Positions 8,749 to 20,469 of a stretch of 64,000 nt of DNA are shown here, piece by piece. The translations under genes were made by a program, and so were the position numbers. The first letter of the stretch is position 1. Each line of letters starts with the position of its first letter. Below the pieces are notes generated by a model that saw nothing but the letters and a program-made list of their open reading frames with translations, was not told the DNA's origin and did not search any database. Source of the stretch: Pectinophora gossypiella. Taxonomy: Eukaryota; Arthropoda; Insecta; Lepidoptera; Gelechiidae. The DNA lies in assembly GCF_024362695.1 (NCBI RefSeq), contig NC_065414.1, forward strand, positions 7,643,501-7,707,500, read 5' to 3'.

Positions 8749-10259
8749 GTATAAAATTACAATGTTAATTCTAAATACAGTGCTTTTTTCTCTTAAAGTC
8801 GTATTTCCGATTAGGTACAAATCATGCATCAGAATTTGAATTTAGATCGAAGTAATTTATTATTGTTTTATTTTTTCCCGCGTGATCCAAACTACAAAGT
8901 ACGAACTTTGTTTCTGAATTCGAATTTTGATACACGGTAAATCTAATAATTTATGAACATGAAGACTAGAATTTATTCGTTTGTATTTGCAAATACGATG
9001 AGTGCAGAGCGACATTAAGAACATAGAAGCACTGTACATGCCTCGTGGAGATACAATCGCTCTGACGGTTTTTCGAAAATCGTCTGAAAATCGTTGTATG
9101 GTTTTTATTCCCTCCATTATCCAACGTAAAAGCTGCGTCACTAGGCAGATGTGAATTTATTAATTTAACTGCGAAAGTTCATCCTAATAAAGATAATTTT
9201 AGCAAACAAAATTAAACCCACTTTATACTGTGACAAACTCAAACACGTCGTTACTGAGCTCATTTCAAAATTTTCATGCTTACCTTGTAATTATTCAACC
9301 AAACCACGAAACTGCAACGCGCCTGAGTTAGTTAATTTACCCAATTTAAAAATTTACCGGTGATTTGGGACTATGGGGTCGCAATAAATCTGGTGCGAAG
9401 TCCAAAGTGAAGGGTTATTTCGTATAAATTGTCTCTTTTGTTATTCAAATTCATTGTAATGACCAACGACTGTGATGAAATTGACACAGACCGCTATCAA
9501 ACTCGCCTTGGACAGCTTTACTAAGCCTTTAGTAAGCAATTTTACGGAATAAGGATTATAATAATATGGAATGGACTGCGGAAATACGACTGCGACTGTT
9601 TTTGAGCTTTTTGTTGAATGAGTAAGAGTACTGGAAACAACAGTTGCTTACGACTGTCAAAAATGGAAATTGGGTAGCATTAGGTCAAAGATAAGATATG
9701 AAACTGACGAAAAACGTTTTTTTCTTTTTTGTATTTAACTTATTTATGAATTTTATTCAAGAAAACCTTAATAATAAGTCATTTTACCTCTTTTTTATGA
9801 CGTCAGTGTTCTTTTCCGTACTTTCCATAGTCATTACGTGTTTTGACGTTAAGATTTGACTAGTTGGAAACTAGACAATTGTCGGGTTGTGTCTACCTTC
9901 TTGGTCAAAGGACTGTTTGCCTATGACTTCACAGTTCATGATATCCATCTCAAGGACTTTGTATTTTAAAAATAGAAAACGGTCTTGTTTAAGAGTAGGT
10001 ACTTTTTATTATGATAAAAGCATATTACTTATTCGTTTTTTTTTAAATCAGTCTTGTTTCCGCATTAGAAATTAACAGATTTAATTGGCAAAAGAACGTT
10101 GTTTTAATTAGGAAAAAACAATTTTCCAACATCATGCTTCTAATTAACGACCGGAAGGAATTCTTTGAAAAATGTTTCTTTGTCCACTTCCTGTTTGGTA
10201 GTTTTTTTTAAGTTCCATTGTTATTTGACAACTAAATAACAAAAATATGATAATTTCAC
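8749..10259. other. Unannotated stretch
   Basis: No coding frame with convincing composition (a 93-codon minus frame at 8860-9141 has no recognisable motif), no RNA gene and no repeat found elsewhere in the window. Confidence 0.4.
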
Positions 10260-10273
10260 GTTAAGAATGAATG

Positions 10274-10614
10274 CCGAAGCCGTGGTAGCTCAGTTGGTAG
10301 AACGCTTGCCTCTCACTATAAGGTCGCAGGTTCGAATCCAGCACAGGCCTAAACCAATTATTGTCGAATTTGTTTTCGAATTCATGTTTGGATCATAAAT
10401 GATATTCACGTGCTCAGTGGTGAAGGAAAATATCGCGAGGAAACCGACATTCCCGAGAAATGCATTTTCAGATGTGATCTAACCTGTATTGGGCTGGTTT
10501 TTTCTTCGCGGGTTGAAAGGTCAGGCAGGCAGTCGCTGAAAAAATCGGACCTGTCAAATATTCAGAATAGGTAAGCGTACCCTGTGAAAAACGGGATAAT
10601 GCTAGGGAGATGAT
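10274..10614 (+). mobile_element. SINE-1, full length, with 14-bp TSD
   Basis: The tRNA-like head has box A TAGCTCAGTTGG and box B GGTTCGAATCC, the least mutated in the window. The body matches the copy at 1671-2007 and ends GGGAGATGATGATG. Its target-site duplication GTTAAGAATGAATG is at 10260-10273 and 10902-10915; a second element (10615-10901) sits between SINE end and distal duplication, showing a later insertion into the SINE tail. Confidence 0.85.
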
Positions 10615-10901
10615 GATGTTGCTTCTATGCTGTTCTGGGAGCATATAAAAAAACATAGAACACGTTCAGCTGCTTCTCTTCCCGGGCATGTCGTAAAAAC
10701 CGACAGAGGGATTGTGTCCTCTAACATGATGGACTAATGTTATGGGCGATAGGCTGATCCCTTATCACCATAAGGTTCATCATATCCATCTTTGGACTTC
10801 GTATCAACAGTGGCTGCAAGTTGTCTTTGATTACTTGTGGCTCTGCCCACCCCATTAGGGATTACGGGCGTGAGTTTATGTATGTATGTATGTATGATGA
10901 T
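10615..10901 (+). mobile_element. Repeat family 6 (LINE 3'-end-like) nested in a SINE-1 tail
   Basis: It starts GCTTCTATGCTGTTCTGGGA, contains GGCGATAGGCTGATCCCTTA and CAGTGGCTGCAAGTTGTC, and ends GTGAGTTTATGTATGTATG. The short motif ATGATGATGTT on both sides fits its own target-site duplication within the SINE tail. Other copies: 17085-17365, 36290-36560, 43140-43335, 56570-56820. The shared tail with the RTE-like LINE suggests the same reverse transcriptase mobilised both (inference). Confidence 0.7.
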
Positions 10902-10919
10902 GTTAAGAATGAATGTACC

Positions 10920-11359
10920 TAGTAGTATAGTTTTTGAACACCATGCCATCTTTAGAATTAAAAATGCTTACACAATATTTGTAGAAGCTAAAGAAGATGA
11001 TTGTTGATGGACCTTGAGCTTACATAAGTGTACACGTTTTCTTTATACAAATTGTAATGAAAACCCGGATAACAATATTTTTTATTTATCTCTTAGGATG
11101 AATAAGATTTATAGCTGAAAATTAATATCTGATCTCTCAATTTTAATTTATTTCGAAGCTTTAGATTTCGCTCTAATTTACAAGATTTACAAGATTAAAA
11201 GGAAAATGAGCTATGGCACGTGGACTCACTTTAAGGGCCGTTAATCACCGAGACGTGGTCACGTCGACATTCACCAAAAAAAAAAAAACATATTGAAATG
11301 TATGACATGTACTTAGTTAAGAGACTTTTTGTAATTATTTCTTTTTATTTTGGTGCAAT
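10920..11359. other. Unannotated stretch
   Basis: AT-rich with a poly-A run near 11277-11288. No gene or shared repeat seen. Confidence 0.4.
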
Positions 11360-11372
11360 AAAGTGTATTTGT

Positions 11373-11549
11373 AATTAAAGCACATAATAACGGGTTCTTA
11401 CCGCGTTTAAATGGGGATATGAGACTCCCGATATTTCGACACTGTTGCAAGTGCCATGATCACGGGATATATCATATCCCCATTTAAACGCGGTAAGAAC
11501 CCGTTATTATGTGCTTTAATTATGATAATAACCGCGTAAACTTAAAACA
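11373..11549 (+). mobile_element. Retroposon B copy 2, perfect 50-bp inverted repeat, 11-14 bp TSD
   Basis: Bases 11373-11422 and 11472-11521 are perfect 50/50 reverse complements separated by 49 nt. A one-sided tail follows, ATGATAATAACCGCG and then TAAACTTAAAACAA. AAAGTGTATTTGT is present at 11360-11372 and 11549-11561, a duplication of at least 11 bp. This is the cleanest copy of the family. Confidence 0.9.
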
Positions 11550-11849
11550 AAGTGTATTTGTATTGTATTGTATTGTAACTCACTTAGTGACGCTTTGTCA
11601 ACGAAGCCATTTCAATGTAAATTGTTTGGCGACGTTGCCGACGACGCGACGTGGCCATGTGTATCGGAGAGTTAGTTATTTTCTTTAGACACTTAATCTT
11701 GGATTGTGTGAGTTATGGCTGGATACTATAAATACGTAAATGACAATCAACTTGAAAAATTAGCATTTATCAAGCAGCTTTATAGTTTACCAAGAATACT
11801 ATTATAATAGTCCATTCTGGCAGTTATATCAACATAAACATAAAATAAA

Positions 11850-12065
11850 CACCCTGTATACGTCTCATTGCTGGGCACAGGTCTCCTCTTAATCAAGCTG
11901 AGGGGGTATAGAGCATTTTTTGGCGCTTAGGAGGGTTTTTTTACCAACGGTTTAACATGCCCTCCAAAACACGGAATCATCTCACTTTTTCAGACAATCA
12001 GGTGATCCAAGCCTGAAAATTCCTTACTAAACAAAGGACAGCTACACCAAAGTAAAACATATTTC
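11850..12065 (-). mobile_element. LINE/SINE 3' end with GCCCAGCAGTGGG-type motif, diverged
   Basis: In reverse complement it includes the block around CTGTGCCCAGCAATGAGACG followed by TTATGTTTATGTT. The same end occurs at 15870-15948, 25825-25990 and 56825-56885. The upstream part (CAGACAATCAGGTGATCC in plus orientation) resembles SINE-2 material. Confidence 0.5.
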
Positions 12066-12479
12066 AAGTTACTCGGAAAACGTGAGTGTCTGCATACGAT
12101 AGAACTGATCTAGGAGATGAAATGATTCGCTCTGATGTTGTTATGAAATTTCGTATTCTGCATTATATTTCAGTACGTGATGGTTCATATTATTCACGCA
12201 TGCATCGCACCAAACTTCTCAGATCCAAAAGATATCTGTCACAGTTAATGCGGAGATCAGAAGAAATCAGTCTGCAAATAACATCTTCATACAATGCATC
12301 GGTTTGCATGTGACCTAACAAACCAGATGGTTTGCAGCTTGTTTATTTTGATACCTTCGTTTCCTTTTGATAAACACCAGTCAAGCATGGTGTTTGAACC
12401 CGAAACTGAGAAGGTAGTGTCGTCTCTTTCACTCCTATGTGGTAAGGTGATAATTTAAAAAGCTTTTCCAGTTGTGGAA

Positions 12480-13136
12480 CTGTTTCCGTAGAGAGTTCAG
12501 TCCGCGATTGTGCGGCAGGGCGAGCGCACGCGTGAAAGAGCCGCCCAAACTCGCCGCGAAAAAATTTGAAACATCGCTGTGTACGTGAGACGTTAATTTA
12601 TTTTGTGCTTAGTTATAGCTTCGTAGTGTACTCCGTGTGGTCGCCATTTGCAGGCCGGACTTTTGTTGTAGAGCAATTAAATTTTATTACCTTTGACCGT
12701 AAGTGGATGTGTGGTGATGAACTCTATGTACAAAGTTTATTTTCATCGCCCGTTTTGTACATAATAGTAGTTACAAACCTTTTAGCCTATCATAAAACAC
12801 GCAGATGTAATTAATTAGTTTCCAGCACTTTAGAACTTTACCCGTTGGTCCAAAATAGTGACTTAATATAGAAACCTATAATATCGAAACTATATCGCAA
12901 AACTTCTCATATCTCGTAGAGTAACTTTATAACTGTGTAAATATCAATTGGAAGTATTGAGAATACTTGATCTGGTGCGTGGACCAAAGATTCAGGTGAA
13001 CTAGCGTACATTTAATAATATATCGTGTGTGTGATTTGTGTACATAATATAGTAACTATGCGGACGGATTAATAAAACAACACTGCAAGTTTACCGAAGA
13101 CAACGAAACTAATTGTTATTGATTTTCCAATTACAG
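12480..13136 (+). promoter_or_regulatory. Possible host promoter and non-coding first exon
   Basis: About 12490-12560 is unusually rich in CpG for this window (CCGCG, GCGCACGCGTG, CGCCGCG) and contains TCAGTC near 12499, matching the arthropod initiator consensus. No window repeat overlaps 12480-13136, and the stretch ends in ATTACAG|GTAAGAAG, a strong consensus splice donor at 13136/13137. No substantial open frame is present, so if an exon it would be 5' UTR. The inference is weak without RNA data; a decayed repeat is the alternative. Confidence 0.3.
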
Positions 13137-13515
13137 GTAAGAAGACATTATTAATTATTTATCAAGCGTTGGTAATTGGTAGGCGTGTAATGTGGAATTA
13201 TCATTGTGCTACTTTAGTTTCTAGAATAATCGATATAAAATAATGGCTGAAACTTATTATGTATAGATAGTAGACATAAAAGCGATATTAGTTGTATTAT
13301 AAGCAAGGTGATACGGTGTCTAATATAATGGATGTGTTATAGGAAATGGACTGGCTAATGGTGGCAGCATAACACACTATGCACATAATTGGGAAATGTT
13401 AGAACTTAATAATGAATGATATTCTAAGTCTGTTTTCTGGCGACTTAGTACCTTCATATTACAATATTATTTTTTAACCAACTTCAAAAAAGGAGGAGGT
13501 CAATTCGACCGTATA

Positions 13516-13743
13516 CAGAGTGTTAGTGACATCGTAACGAATACTGAGGGGGATGATTCAGACCATGATTCTGAGTTAATATAAAGTGGAATTTTCCGTC
13601 GCAAAATTCATGATTATTATTTTTTAAATTACTTTCAATTCTATACTTTTGTGTTTTTTAAATTATTTTCCACTTAATATCAACTCAAAATCATGGCCTC
13701 AATCATCCCTCAAAGTTTTCGTTACGATGTCACTAACATCCTG
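13516..13743. mobile_element. MITE-A, complete, TA-flanked
   Basis: Ends are TA|CAGAGTGTTAGTGACATCG and CGATGTCACTAACATCCTG|TA, long inverted repeats extending through ATGATTCTGAGTTAATAT and its near complement. The 228-bp copy has no coding capacity. TA flanks suggest a Tc1/mariner-type origin (inference). Confidence 0.8.
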
Positions 13744-14008
13744 TATATATATTTTTTTCATAATTCTATGAGGTAAATGACCGACCAATCATTATCATTG
13801 TTTGTATTTGAGTGGGTAAATTTTAATTAGGAGGAAAGTTCGAAATATCCCGGATAGAATTCTAATACGTCCTTATCAATCCCGGATAAGCTTGTTAATG
13901 ATTACACCACTAGTCCTCATCCCATCTCTGTGTTTTACGGATGAATTTTTCGATCTGTTATACATATAAACGTACTCCATTTTTGACGACATTTAATTTT
14001 ATTGTAGA

Positions 14009-14268
14009 CTAGCGACCCGCCCCGGCTTCGCTTGGGTGCAATGCTGAGGAAGAAATGAAATTATTTACGTCACATTAAAAACCTCAAAAATAACAGTATT
14101 TCTCCACTATTTAATAGATATTATTATACTTACATAATTATAAACCTTCCTTTCGAATCACTCTATCTATTAAAAAAACCGCATCAAAATCCGTTGCGTA
14201 GTTTTAAAGATTTAAGCGTACATATGGATATAGGGACAGAAAAAGCGACTTTGTTTTATACTATGTAC
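14009..14268 (-). mobile_element. Non-autonomous Helitron, nearly complete
   Basis: In reverse complement it ends in a GC-rich hairpin region (CCCAAGCGAAGCCGGGGCGG) and then GCTAG, followed by T, the Helitron-type 3' end. The 5' end is slightly changed (AGTACATAGTATAAAAC instead of TCACTACATAG..). Compare 37293-37554. Confidence 0.75.
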
Positions 14269-14886
14269 TATTTGCCGCAGTTGGCATTAACTACTTGACC
14301 GAACAAATGGCAAGTGCTTAAAGCTCTCACCCGAAAAGAAAATTTTCAGTTTATAAAACATATTATATCCCAATTGGAGTAGTTAGAGGTACATCCATCG
14401 CAAGATGAACTAAGTAGTAAGTACACACACGACTTTGAGCTTTCAGTTAGACTGACATGACCCGAAATGTATATGCATCATGTTATTTCATGTTGTTATG
14501 TGGGAAACCTATCAGGTCTATAACAGTTTACGTTTATTATAAAGTACTTTTTAAATAAGTACTTAACATTCCATGATTACAAAATCATCTTTATAGAACC
14601 GGCAAAGCGAGACTTTGCTCAAGCTTAATTTTAGACTGGATAGACGGTAGTGATCGATTAGTAACCGCATTGATAGATTGAGATCAGAACCCGGCTGCTT
14701 CGTTCTAGATATTGAAGTTGTTATTACATTAGGTTTTCGACTAACCACGTAATGGATGATTGAATGGGATAAAATGTCAAAGTTTGAAAAAGGTAACAGT
14801 TACTCTAGTTACTATTATCTCCTCGTTGTACTCGATATTACTTTAGTTACTATGTTAGCTTCGACGCTAGACTGGAAAGCGAATGA

Positions 14887-15085
14887 CACATACATACATA
14901 AACTCACGCCTATTTCCCACCGGGGTAAGCAGAGACTATGAAATTCAATTTACTTCGATCCTGACATCTCTTTTGCTTCCTCCAAATTCATCAACCGTTT
15001 CATACACGCACGTCGATTCAGAGTAGATTTTGCTGAACCTTTTCTAAGGAAATTTGGCCAATGTACGTCCTTCTAGCGAAGGAAG
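14887..15085 (-). mobile_element. RTE-like LINE 3' end
   Basis: The reverse complement gives the final codons of the LINE (..W.S...VSAYPGGK-type block, AGTCTCTGCTTACCCCGGTG) and the GTGAGTTTATGTATGTATG tail. Upstream is the decayed region matching the RSTLNWR..CMKRL.. segment of 49648-49941. 5'-truncated. Confidence 0.65.
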
Positions 15086-15324
15086 CGAATAAAGAAACAG
15101 AGAACAAAAACAGAAACTGTAAAAGTTTATTATAAGATTAGTGATTATCTAGAAGATATGAATGCATGGGATTAATTGTCTGGGACTTGATATTAGGCAG
15201 ACAAATTACTAAATTGTATAACAATACTTTAAGTTTATTTTTAAAAGAACGTCTACGACCCTGTGTCGAGGTTTTTCGTGCGGCTTCTTTTCCCCGGCTA
15301 TACAGGTTGTATATAATAGATAGT

Positions 15325-15456
15325 AATATTACTATCCGGAGGTCCGAACTAAGTTTCTTTACCAGTTTTTTTGATGAGTGGCAATGATAGGTCATCAAAC
15401 GTCGGGATCGTTGCGCATATTCATCATCTTCTAGTTCGGACCTCCAGATAGTATTA
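15325..15456. repeat. Inverted repeat, 24-bp arms, 80-nt loop
   Basis: ACTATCCGGAGGTCCGAACTA at 15331-15351 is mirrored by TAGTTCGGACCTCCAGATAGT near 15432-15452 with one mismatch. No second copy was seen, so it may be a small MITE or a stand-alone hairpin. Confidence 0.6.
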
Positions 15457-15869
15457 AGGCTAAGTACTAAGCCAAATATTCAAACAAATCCACTGAAACT
15501 GTTGGCTACTGCTCCTGATTATAGGTTTTAATGCGAAAGTAAAATTATCTCACTTGTAAATGGAATTGTCACCCGCAAGATTCCATAAATACACCAATGG
15601 CGTGCCGAGTAATCCCACAAATCATCGCGGGAAGCCTTACAAAGACTTATTGACTTAATAGTCGGCACGTAGCTACTGATGTAAGTAAATAATTATGTTA
15701 ACAGTACTCCATTCCACTACTTCAAATTACAACCAACTAGTGACAGTTAGTGATCTAATGTGATTTGTTTTTTTGCGTGTAAGTACTTTTTATAGCCTTG
15801 CCTTAGGGCCATATCTCACTAGGTAATCATGGCAGCGCCACGACGGTCGCGCTACCAACAAAAAATATA

Positions 15870-15950
15870 CATACATAAACATAAACAGCCTATTTACGTC
15901 CCACTGCTGGGCACAGGCCTCCCCTCAATCAACCGGAGGGGGTAAGGAGC
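15870..15950 (-). mobile_element. Short LINE/SINE 3' end with a 10-bp TSD
   Basis: In reverse complement it reads GAGGGGAGGCCTGTGCCCAG.. and ends in TTATGTTTATGTATG. CAAAAAATAT lies on both sides (about 15859-15868 and 15950-15959), a likely target-site duplication. Only about 80 bp were inserted. Confidence 0.65.
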
Positions 15951-15959
15951 AAAAAATAT

Positions 15960-17084
15960 GCAGTTGACAATTATACAGTTAAAAATTATGCGCTACCAAC
16001 GAAAATGATGCTGGTTGGTTGCGCAACCAACAAGACACCAGGTGAGGTATAATTTGTACACAACATCATTACATACGTGTAGCTAGATACAGACTACTTA
16101 ACTAACTATACAGACTACTTAATTACTCGAACCGAAACAGGCTCAGTGTAAAATCACTGCGTACCTATTAATCGAGTTTGCAAAGTACCTTTCCAAAACT
16201 GTTCCCATTAGGAGGCAAATCCGGAATTTTCTTGACTTCACCACTACGCCAAAGAGGTCGTAAACTGTATACTGTGCTTATTCAACTTTATTACTCCGTC
16301 CCATTTTGACGAACAACAAAGTATTGGGACAAATTACTGTACCTATGTACGACAGACCGCCGCAAACTTCTTAATGGCGGCCCTAAGTAAGTAAACTGGA
16401 CAAGTTATCAACTTCTAAATTAAGTTTCAGTGTCACTACATCTTCATTATTGCGATACAAAGGGCCGGAAGCGAGCTCTACAACCTTAGTTGGCTTATTG
16501 TATGAAATATTTTACCCGAGAGACCCATTTCATATACCTCTTGTCGTTCCTTTATAGACAAGATACTAGCATCCGTATAAGTTGATATAATCTCCGCTGA
16601 AACGAGGGTTTGAAGTTTCTTTTGTAGTTAATTCATAAAAAGATTTTGTTGATTTTGCTAGAAAATTATGAATAGCTTCGGGTTTGCTCTGACACAAAGT
16701 GAAAAGATTATTACATTTAACTTTATCTTTTCATGTAGCTTTTCGCTCATTATTATAGAAACGATGATTTAAAAAACACTAGGTTGTTTAGAAAAATACT
16801 AAGCAGAGAGAACACATAAAATTTACCTGCTTAATCACAAATTTAAAAGGATAATCTAATAAATATGAAGGTAATCTAATGAACATACACGCAGATATTG
16901 CACTTAAGTAGGTATATTTAGTAAACATAAAAAGGAGAAATAAAACGTTAGCCATATAATCAGGAAAGTACTAGACTGAACCTTATCAATCGGATGAGGT
17001 ACGGACCACAATATGGAGAATCTTGCAGACAATATAGAAAAGTTCATTTACTGAAATTGCGTGATGGTGCATGATGGAAATGAA
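15960..17084. other. Unannotated stretch
   Basis: Contains a small palindrome (GGTTGGTTGCGCAACCAAC near 16013-16031) and a short tandem ACAGACTACTTAA (16090-16125). No gene seen. Confidence 0.4.
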
Positions 17085-17365
17085 ATTGTTTATTGCTTCT
17101 ATGCTGTTCTGGGAGCAAATAAAAACATAGAAAACGTTCAGCTGCTTGTCTTCCCGGGCATGTCATAAAAACCGACAGAGGGATTGTGCTGCTAACATGA
17201 TGGACTAATGTTATGGGCGATAGGCTGATCCCTTATCACCATAAGGTTCATCATATCCAGCTTACGATATCGTATCAACAGTGGCTGCAAGTTGTCTTAT
17301 GATTACTTGTGGCTCTGTCCATCCCATTAGGGATTACGGGCGTGAGTTTATGTATGTATGTATTG
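17085..17365 (+). mobile_element. Repeat family 6, full-length copy
   Basis: Matches 10615-10901 along its length, including GGCGATAGGCTGATCCCTTA and the terminal GTGAGTTTATGTATGTATG. Downstream ATTGCTTC resembles the 5' junction, suggesting a short duplication, but the element's own 5' end contains similar bases so this is not secure. Confidence 0.7.
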
Positions 17366-17995
17366 CTTCATGTTGCTATTTTACAACTCGCTCACATCTT
17401 CACGTCCCGTTTCATTCAGTTAACTATTCCTACATTAAGCCATCCTGCTTTATAGTATGTTCTTAGACTAACGCTGTTTGAGCTAACAACACAGTCCTTA
17501 CAAATTGACATTTGAATTAAGCCTGGAACCAGGGAGAATCAAGAATATGTCGTCGTTATTTGTACAAGGAAAGCTTATATAGTATTAGCTCATCACTAGT
17601 TAGAGGTTGCAAGATGAATTCGGAGCCCACGCGTCATCCACGCTTTCTGTGAGCAAAATGTGAAAATTATGATTATACAAATCATTTGTTTTATTTCTTC
17701 CGAAACGTAACAAACATTTCACTTTTATTTTTCAATGAAAGCGTGTATTAATATAATAAATATATGTAATAATAATAAATAAAATAAATTGTTAAACAAA
17801 GTTGTTGACTTTAATGAGCGTTAGTACCCCCGGGAGCGGGCATTTTTGTTTCAGAGCTGTGTTTACCCGGTGTATTCATAAATGATGTTGCTTATACTAT
17901 CGCAGTGTTTACTTTTATAATTATACTATTAAAACACATCTTATCCTTTTGTTTTCGTTTTTATTAAAGTGTATTCAATAAAAAAATATAATATA

Positions 17996-18203
17996 CAGGG
18001 TGTTAGTGACATCGTAACGAATACTGAGGCGAAAGACGCAGACCATGATTCTGAGTTAATATCAAGTGGATTTTTCTGTCGCAAAATTCACAAATTCTTT
18101 TATATTTTTTTAAATTATTTTCAATTCTACACCTTGGTATCAACTCAGAATCATGGTCTGCATCATCCCTCAAAGTTTTCGTTACGATGTCACTAACATT
18201 CTG
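17996..18203. mobile_element. MITE-A, complete, TA-flanked, 208 bp
   Basis: TA|CAGGGTGTTAGTGACATCG at the left, CGATGTCACTAACATTCTG|TA at the right; long inverted repeats, no open frame of its own. Confidence 0.85.
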
Positions 18204-18334
18204 TACATAGCTGTGAACGTGTGAAAACTCCCTATTGGACAGTCAAGGTAACACTTCGATTGAACTTTGTTTGACTGTAAAATACTTATGTTATTATGGG
18301 CCACTAATATTATAGGTATCTACTAATAAGAAGG

Positions 18335-18420
18335 AAACCACTGCCCATTTTTCCCTAAAAAAATGCATGGAGAATGCTATACTGACAACAGCGTGGCTCT
18401 TAAATTGGTGATGACTTATA
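18335..18420 (+). repeat. Repeat family I, 3' part
   Basis: GGAAACCACTGCCC, CATGGAGAATGCTA and AGCGTGGCTCTT also occur in the copy at 23320-23545. Confidence 0.5.
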
Positions 18421-18601
18421 AGTTATGTAGAATATGTAGGTACTCTACTTTTGTATACTGCCATGATTGGCTCGCCAACACACCATCACTCTGTACAGGT
18501 AGACCGTCCTGCATTGATTGACTATTTGTCTTACTCTGTATTCAAATGACGTATGCGACCGAGACAAGGATAGCAATATATTGATATTGCTAGTGCAGTA
18601 G

Positions 18602-18627
18602 TTCTGTAGTGTATTGACACTACAGAA
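18602..18627. repeat. Perfect 11-bp stem-loop
   Basis: TTCTGTAGTGT, ATTG loop, ACACTACAGAA. Short; it may be chance in AT-rich DNA. Confidence 0.5.
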
Positions 18628-18757
18628 TAATAATAATATAATTAAATCGTAACAACATCGTTTCCCAAAAATAAAGAACTATAAAGTAGGCTGTCTAATA
18701 CTTACTAAAGTATTCAAACTGACCTTTTGCTTTTTACAAACTGCTATAGGTACGAGA

Positions 18758-18795
18758 ATCATCATCATCAGGCCTTTACATCTTTATCAAGAATA
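18758..18795 (-). repeat. LINE 3'-end fragment
   Basis: ATCATCATCAGGCCTTTACATC matches the extreme 3' end of the zinc-finger LINE remnant at 19975-20320. Only about 40 bp were inserted or remain. Confidence 0.4.
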
Positions 18796-19974
18796 TAAAT
18801 TAGGTATAATAAGTATCAATTGAAGTTATGATGGTTAAGACGAAGTGTTATTTTTACTGGTTTTTATTTTTTTTTATTAGACTAGTATTCATGTCACGTC
18901 TAAATACATACACAGTGTCCGAACCAGTGTGCTAACAAGCGTATAACAAGTACCTAGCTACAAAGGTAGGTATAGCTACCTATTTTCACGAACAAATGTA
19001 GATAGGTATCTACACGGGCGAAAATCCCCTTTGATTCAATCGCAATCCGTGTAGGCTCTACGATTATTTGATGAGCTCAGTTTATAGTTTGATAGTTATT
19101 ATCGGTTCCGATCTACGGGTGAAGTTGCAAATTAATTAATTCTGAACGTATAATTATAAAAATCATTTATGTTCTAAAGGATTTTGTCTTTTTATAGCAA
19201 CCTCAGCACACAATGATTGGAAAATGCGCATAACATGTGCATACAATAAGATACTTACCTGAAAATTAAAAAAAGACCCTCTAAAATAATGTCTTGTAAA
19301 TTACGCGAATAGCTAATTACTATTAGTTTTTATAGTATTAGTGAATTTTTGATTTTTTGATATTTGCATGCTAATAATAATTAGCAGGATAGAGATTCTG
19401 TAACACTGACCTATACCATGTTGTGACTCTGTACCGGTAGGTACATATTCTAAACGAATAAATGATTTCTGATTTCTGAAATTTTAAAATGTAGGTAATG
19501 TAGGTAATGGTTACTCCAAGTGGGTTAACCTTGGCTTGCCCGAGTCAGACATTTTGATTTAATTTTCTATTTGGCAATTATGTGCTTACTATCTAACACG
19601 ATGATGTAAGTGTACCTACTGGTTATTGCTCGAACTCTAGCATAGAAGTAAAAATGAACGTACTGAAAATATTACTTGACATACAAGAATAGTTTACGAG
19701 GACTACTCTCGTACGTCTTTCTTTGAACAAATCCGTATAGAAGCCCTTCTCTGAACCCTCAAAGCCTGAAAAATATACCATTAAACATACTCAGGACTTA
19801 TTTTGAAATAAACTTCTTTATACTAGTAAGCCACAAAGACAGGAATACAAACCTACGTACTTAGGGTTGATACAGATTTGAACTGCAACTCTAATAGGAA
19901 AAATGTTAACTGCAAGTGTATATTGGTTTGAAGTCAGTTTCCAGTTAAGATGCAGTTATTTTTATATATTTTTA

Positions 19975-20320
19975 TATCATCTCATCTCAGGCCTTTACAT
20001 CTTTATCAGATGATTCAAACAGGACGCTGTTTGAACGCCATTTTGCCACAGAAACGTCTGTGGCAACTTTTAAAATGGCTGTAAAGTCCGATGCGAGAGC
20101 GACAGTAGCGGCCGCACGACTGGCATTGTAGTTGAGGGTTATTAGATGGTACAGGTGGTAAATCGGACCTTTCATTTCTGTGTCGCCTCTCGCGCTTGTC
20201 GGCTAAAATCTGGAACCAGGTTTTATCGTGTGCTTTGCACTCATCGGCCAAAGACGTCCTCTACTTATTCCGGTCACTGGCCAGGTCCTCCCATTTATCG
20301 GTACCGATATTTTTATATAT
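19975..20320 (-). pseudogene. LINE ORF2 C-terminus with a CCHC-type zinc finger, decayed
   Basis: The minus-strand frame 20015-20251 gives ..ADECKAHDKTWFQILADKRERR.. and then C-x2-C-x12-H-x3-C (CQSCGRYCRSRIGLYSHFKSC), the C-terminal finger seen in several arthropod non-LTR elements. Upstream, WEDLASDRNK-stop-RT continues the same protein with an in-frame stop near 20255. Downstream come a short 3' UTR and GATGAGATGA. Its role in an intact element would be nucleic-acid binding. Clade not determined. Confidence 0.7.
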
Positions 20321-20324
20321 ATAT

Positions 20325-20460
20325 ACATAATATCACGTCTATTTCCCCTTTGGGGTAGGCAGAAGCCACAGAATTACACTTACTACGGTCCTCACACAGC
20401 ACTTTCACTTCTTCCACTCGCATTAAAAATTTCATGCATGTTCGTCGGTTTAGAGTACCT
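20325..20460 (-). mobile_element. RTE-like LINE tail, diverged subfamily
   Basis: TCTATTTCCCCTTTGGGGTA (plus strand) parallels TTTCCCACCGGGGTAAGCAG of the tails at 14887 and 24240, but with a different spacing and sequence. It abuts the previous LINE remnant. Confidence 0.5.
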
Positions 20461-20469
20461 ACTCTTGTC

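Noticed and set aside
8860..9141. 93-codon minus frame
   Set aside because: No family resemblance; low-complexity AT-rich composition; upstream of the LINE without supporting signals.
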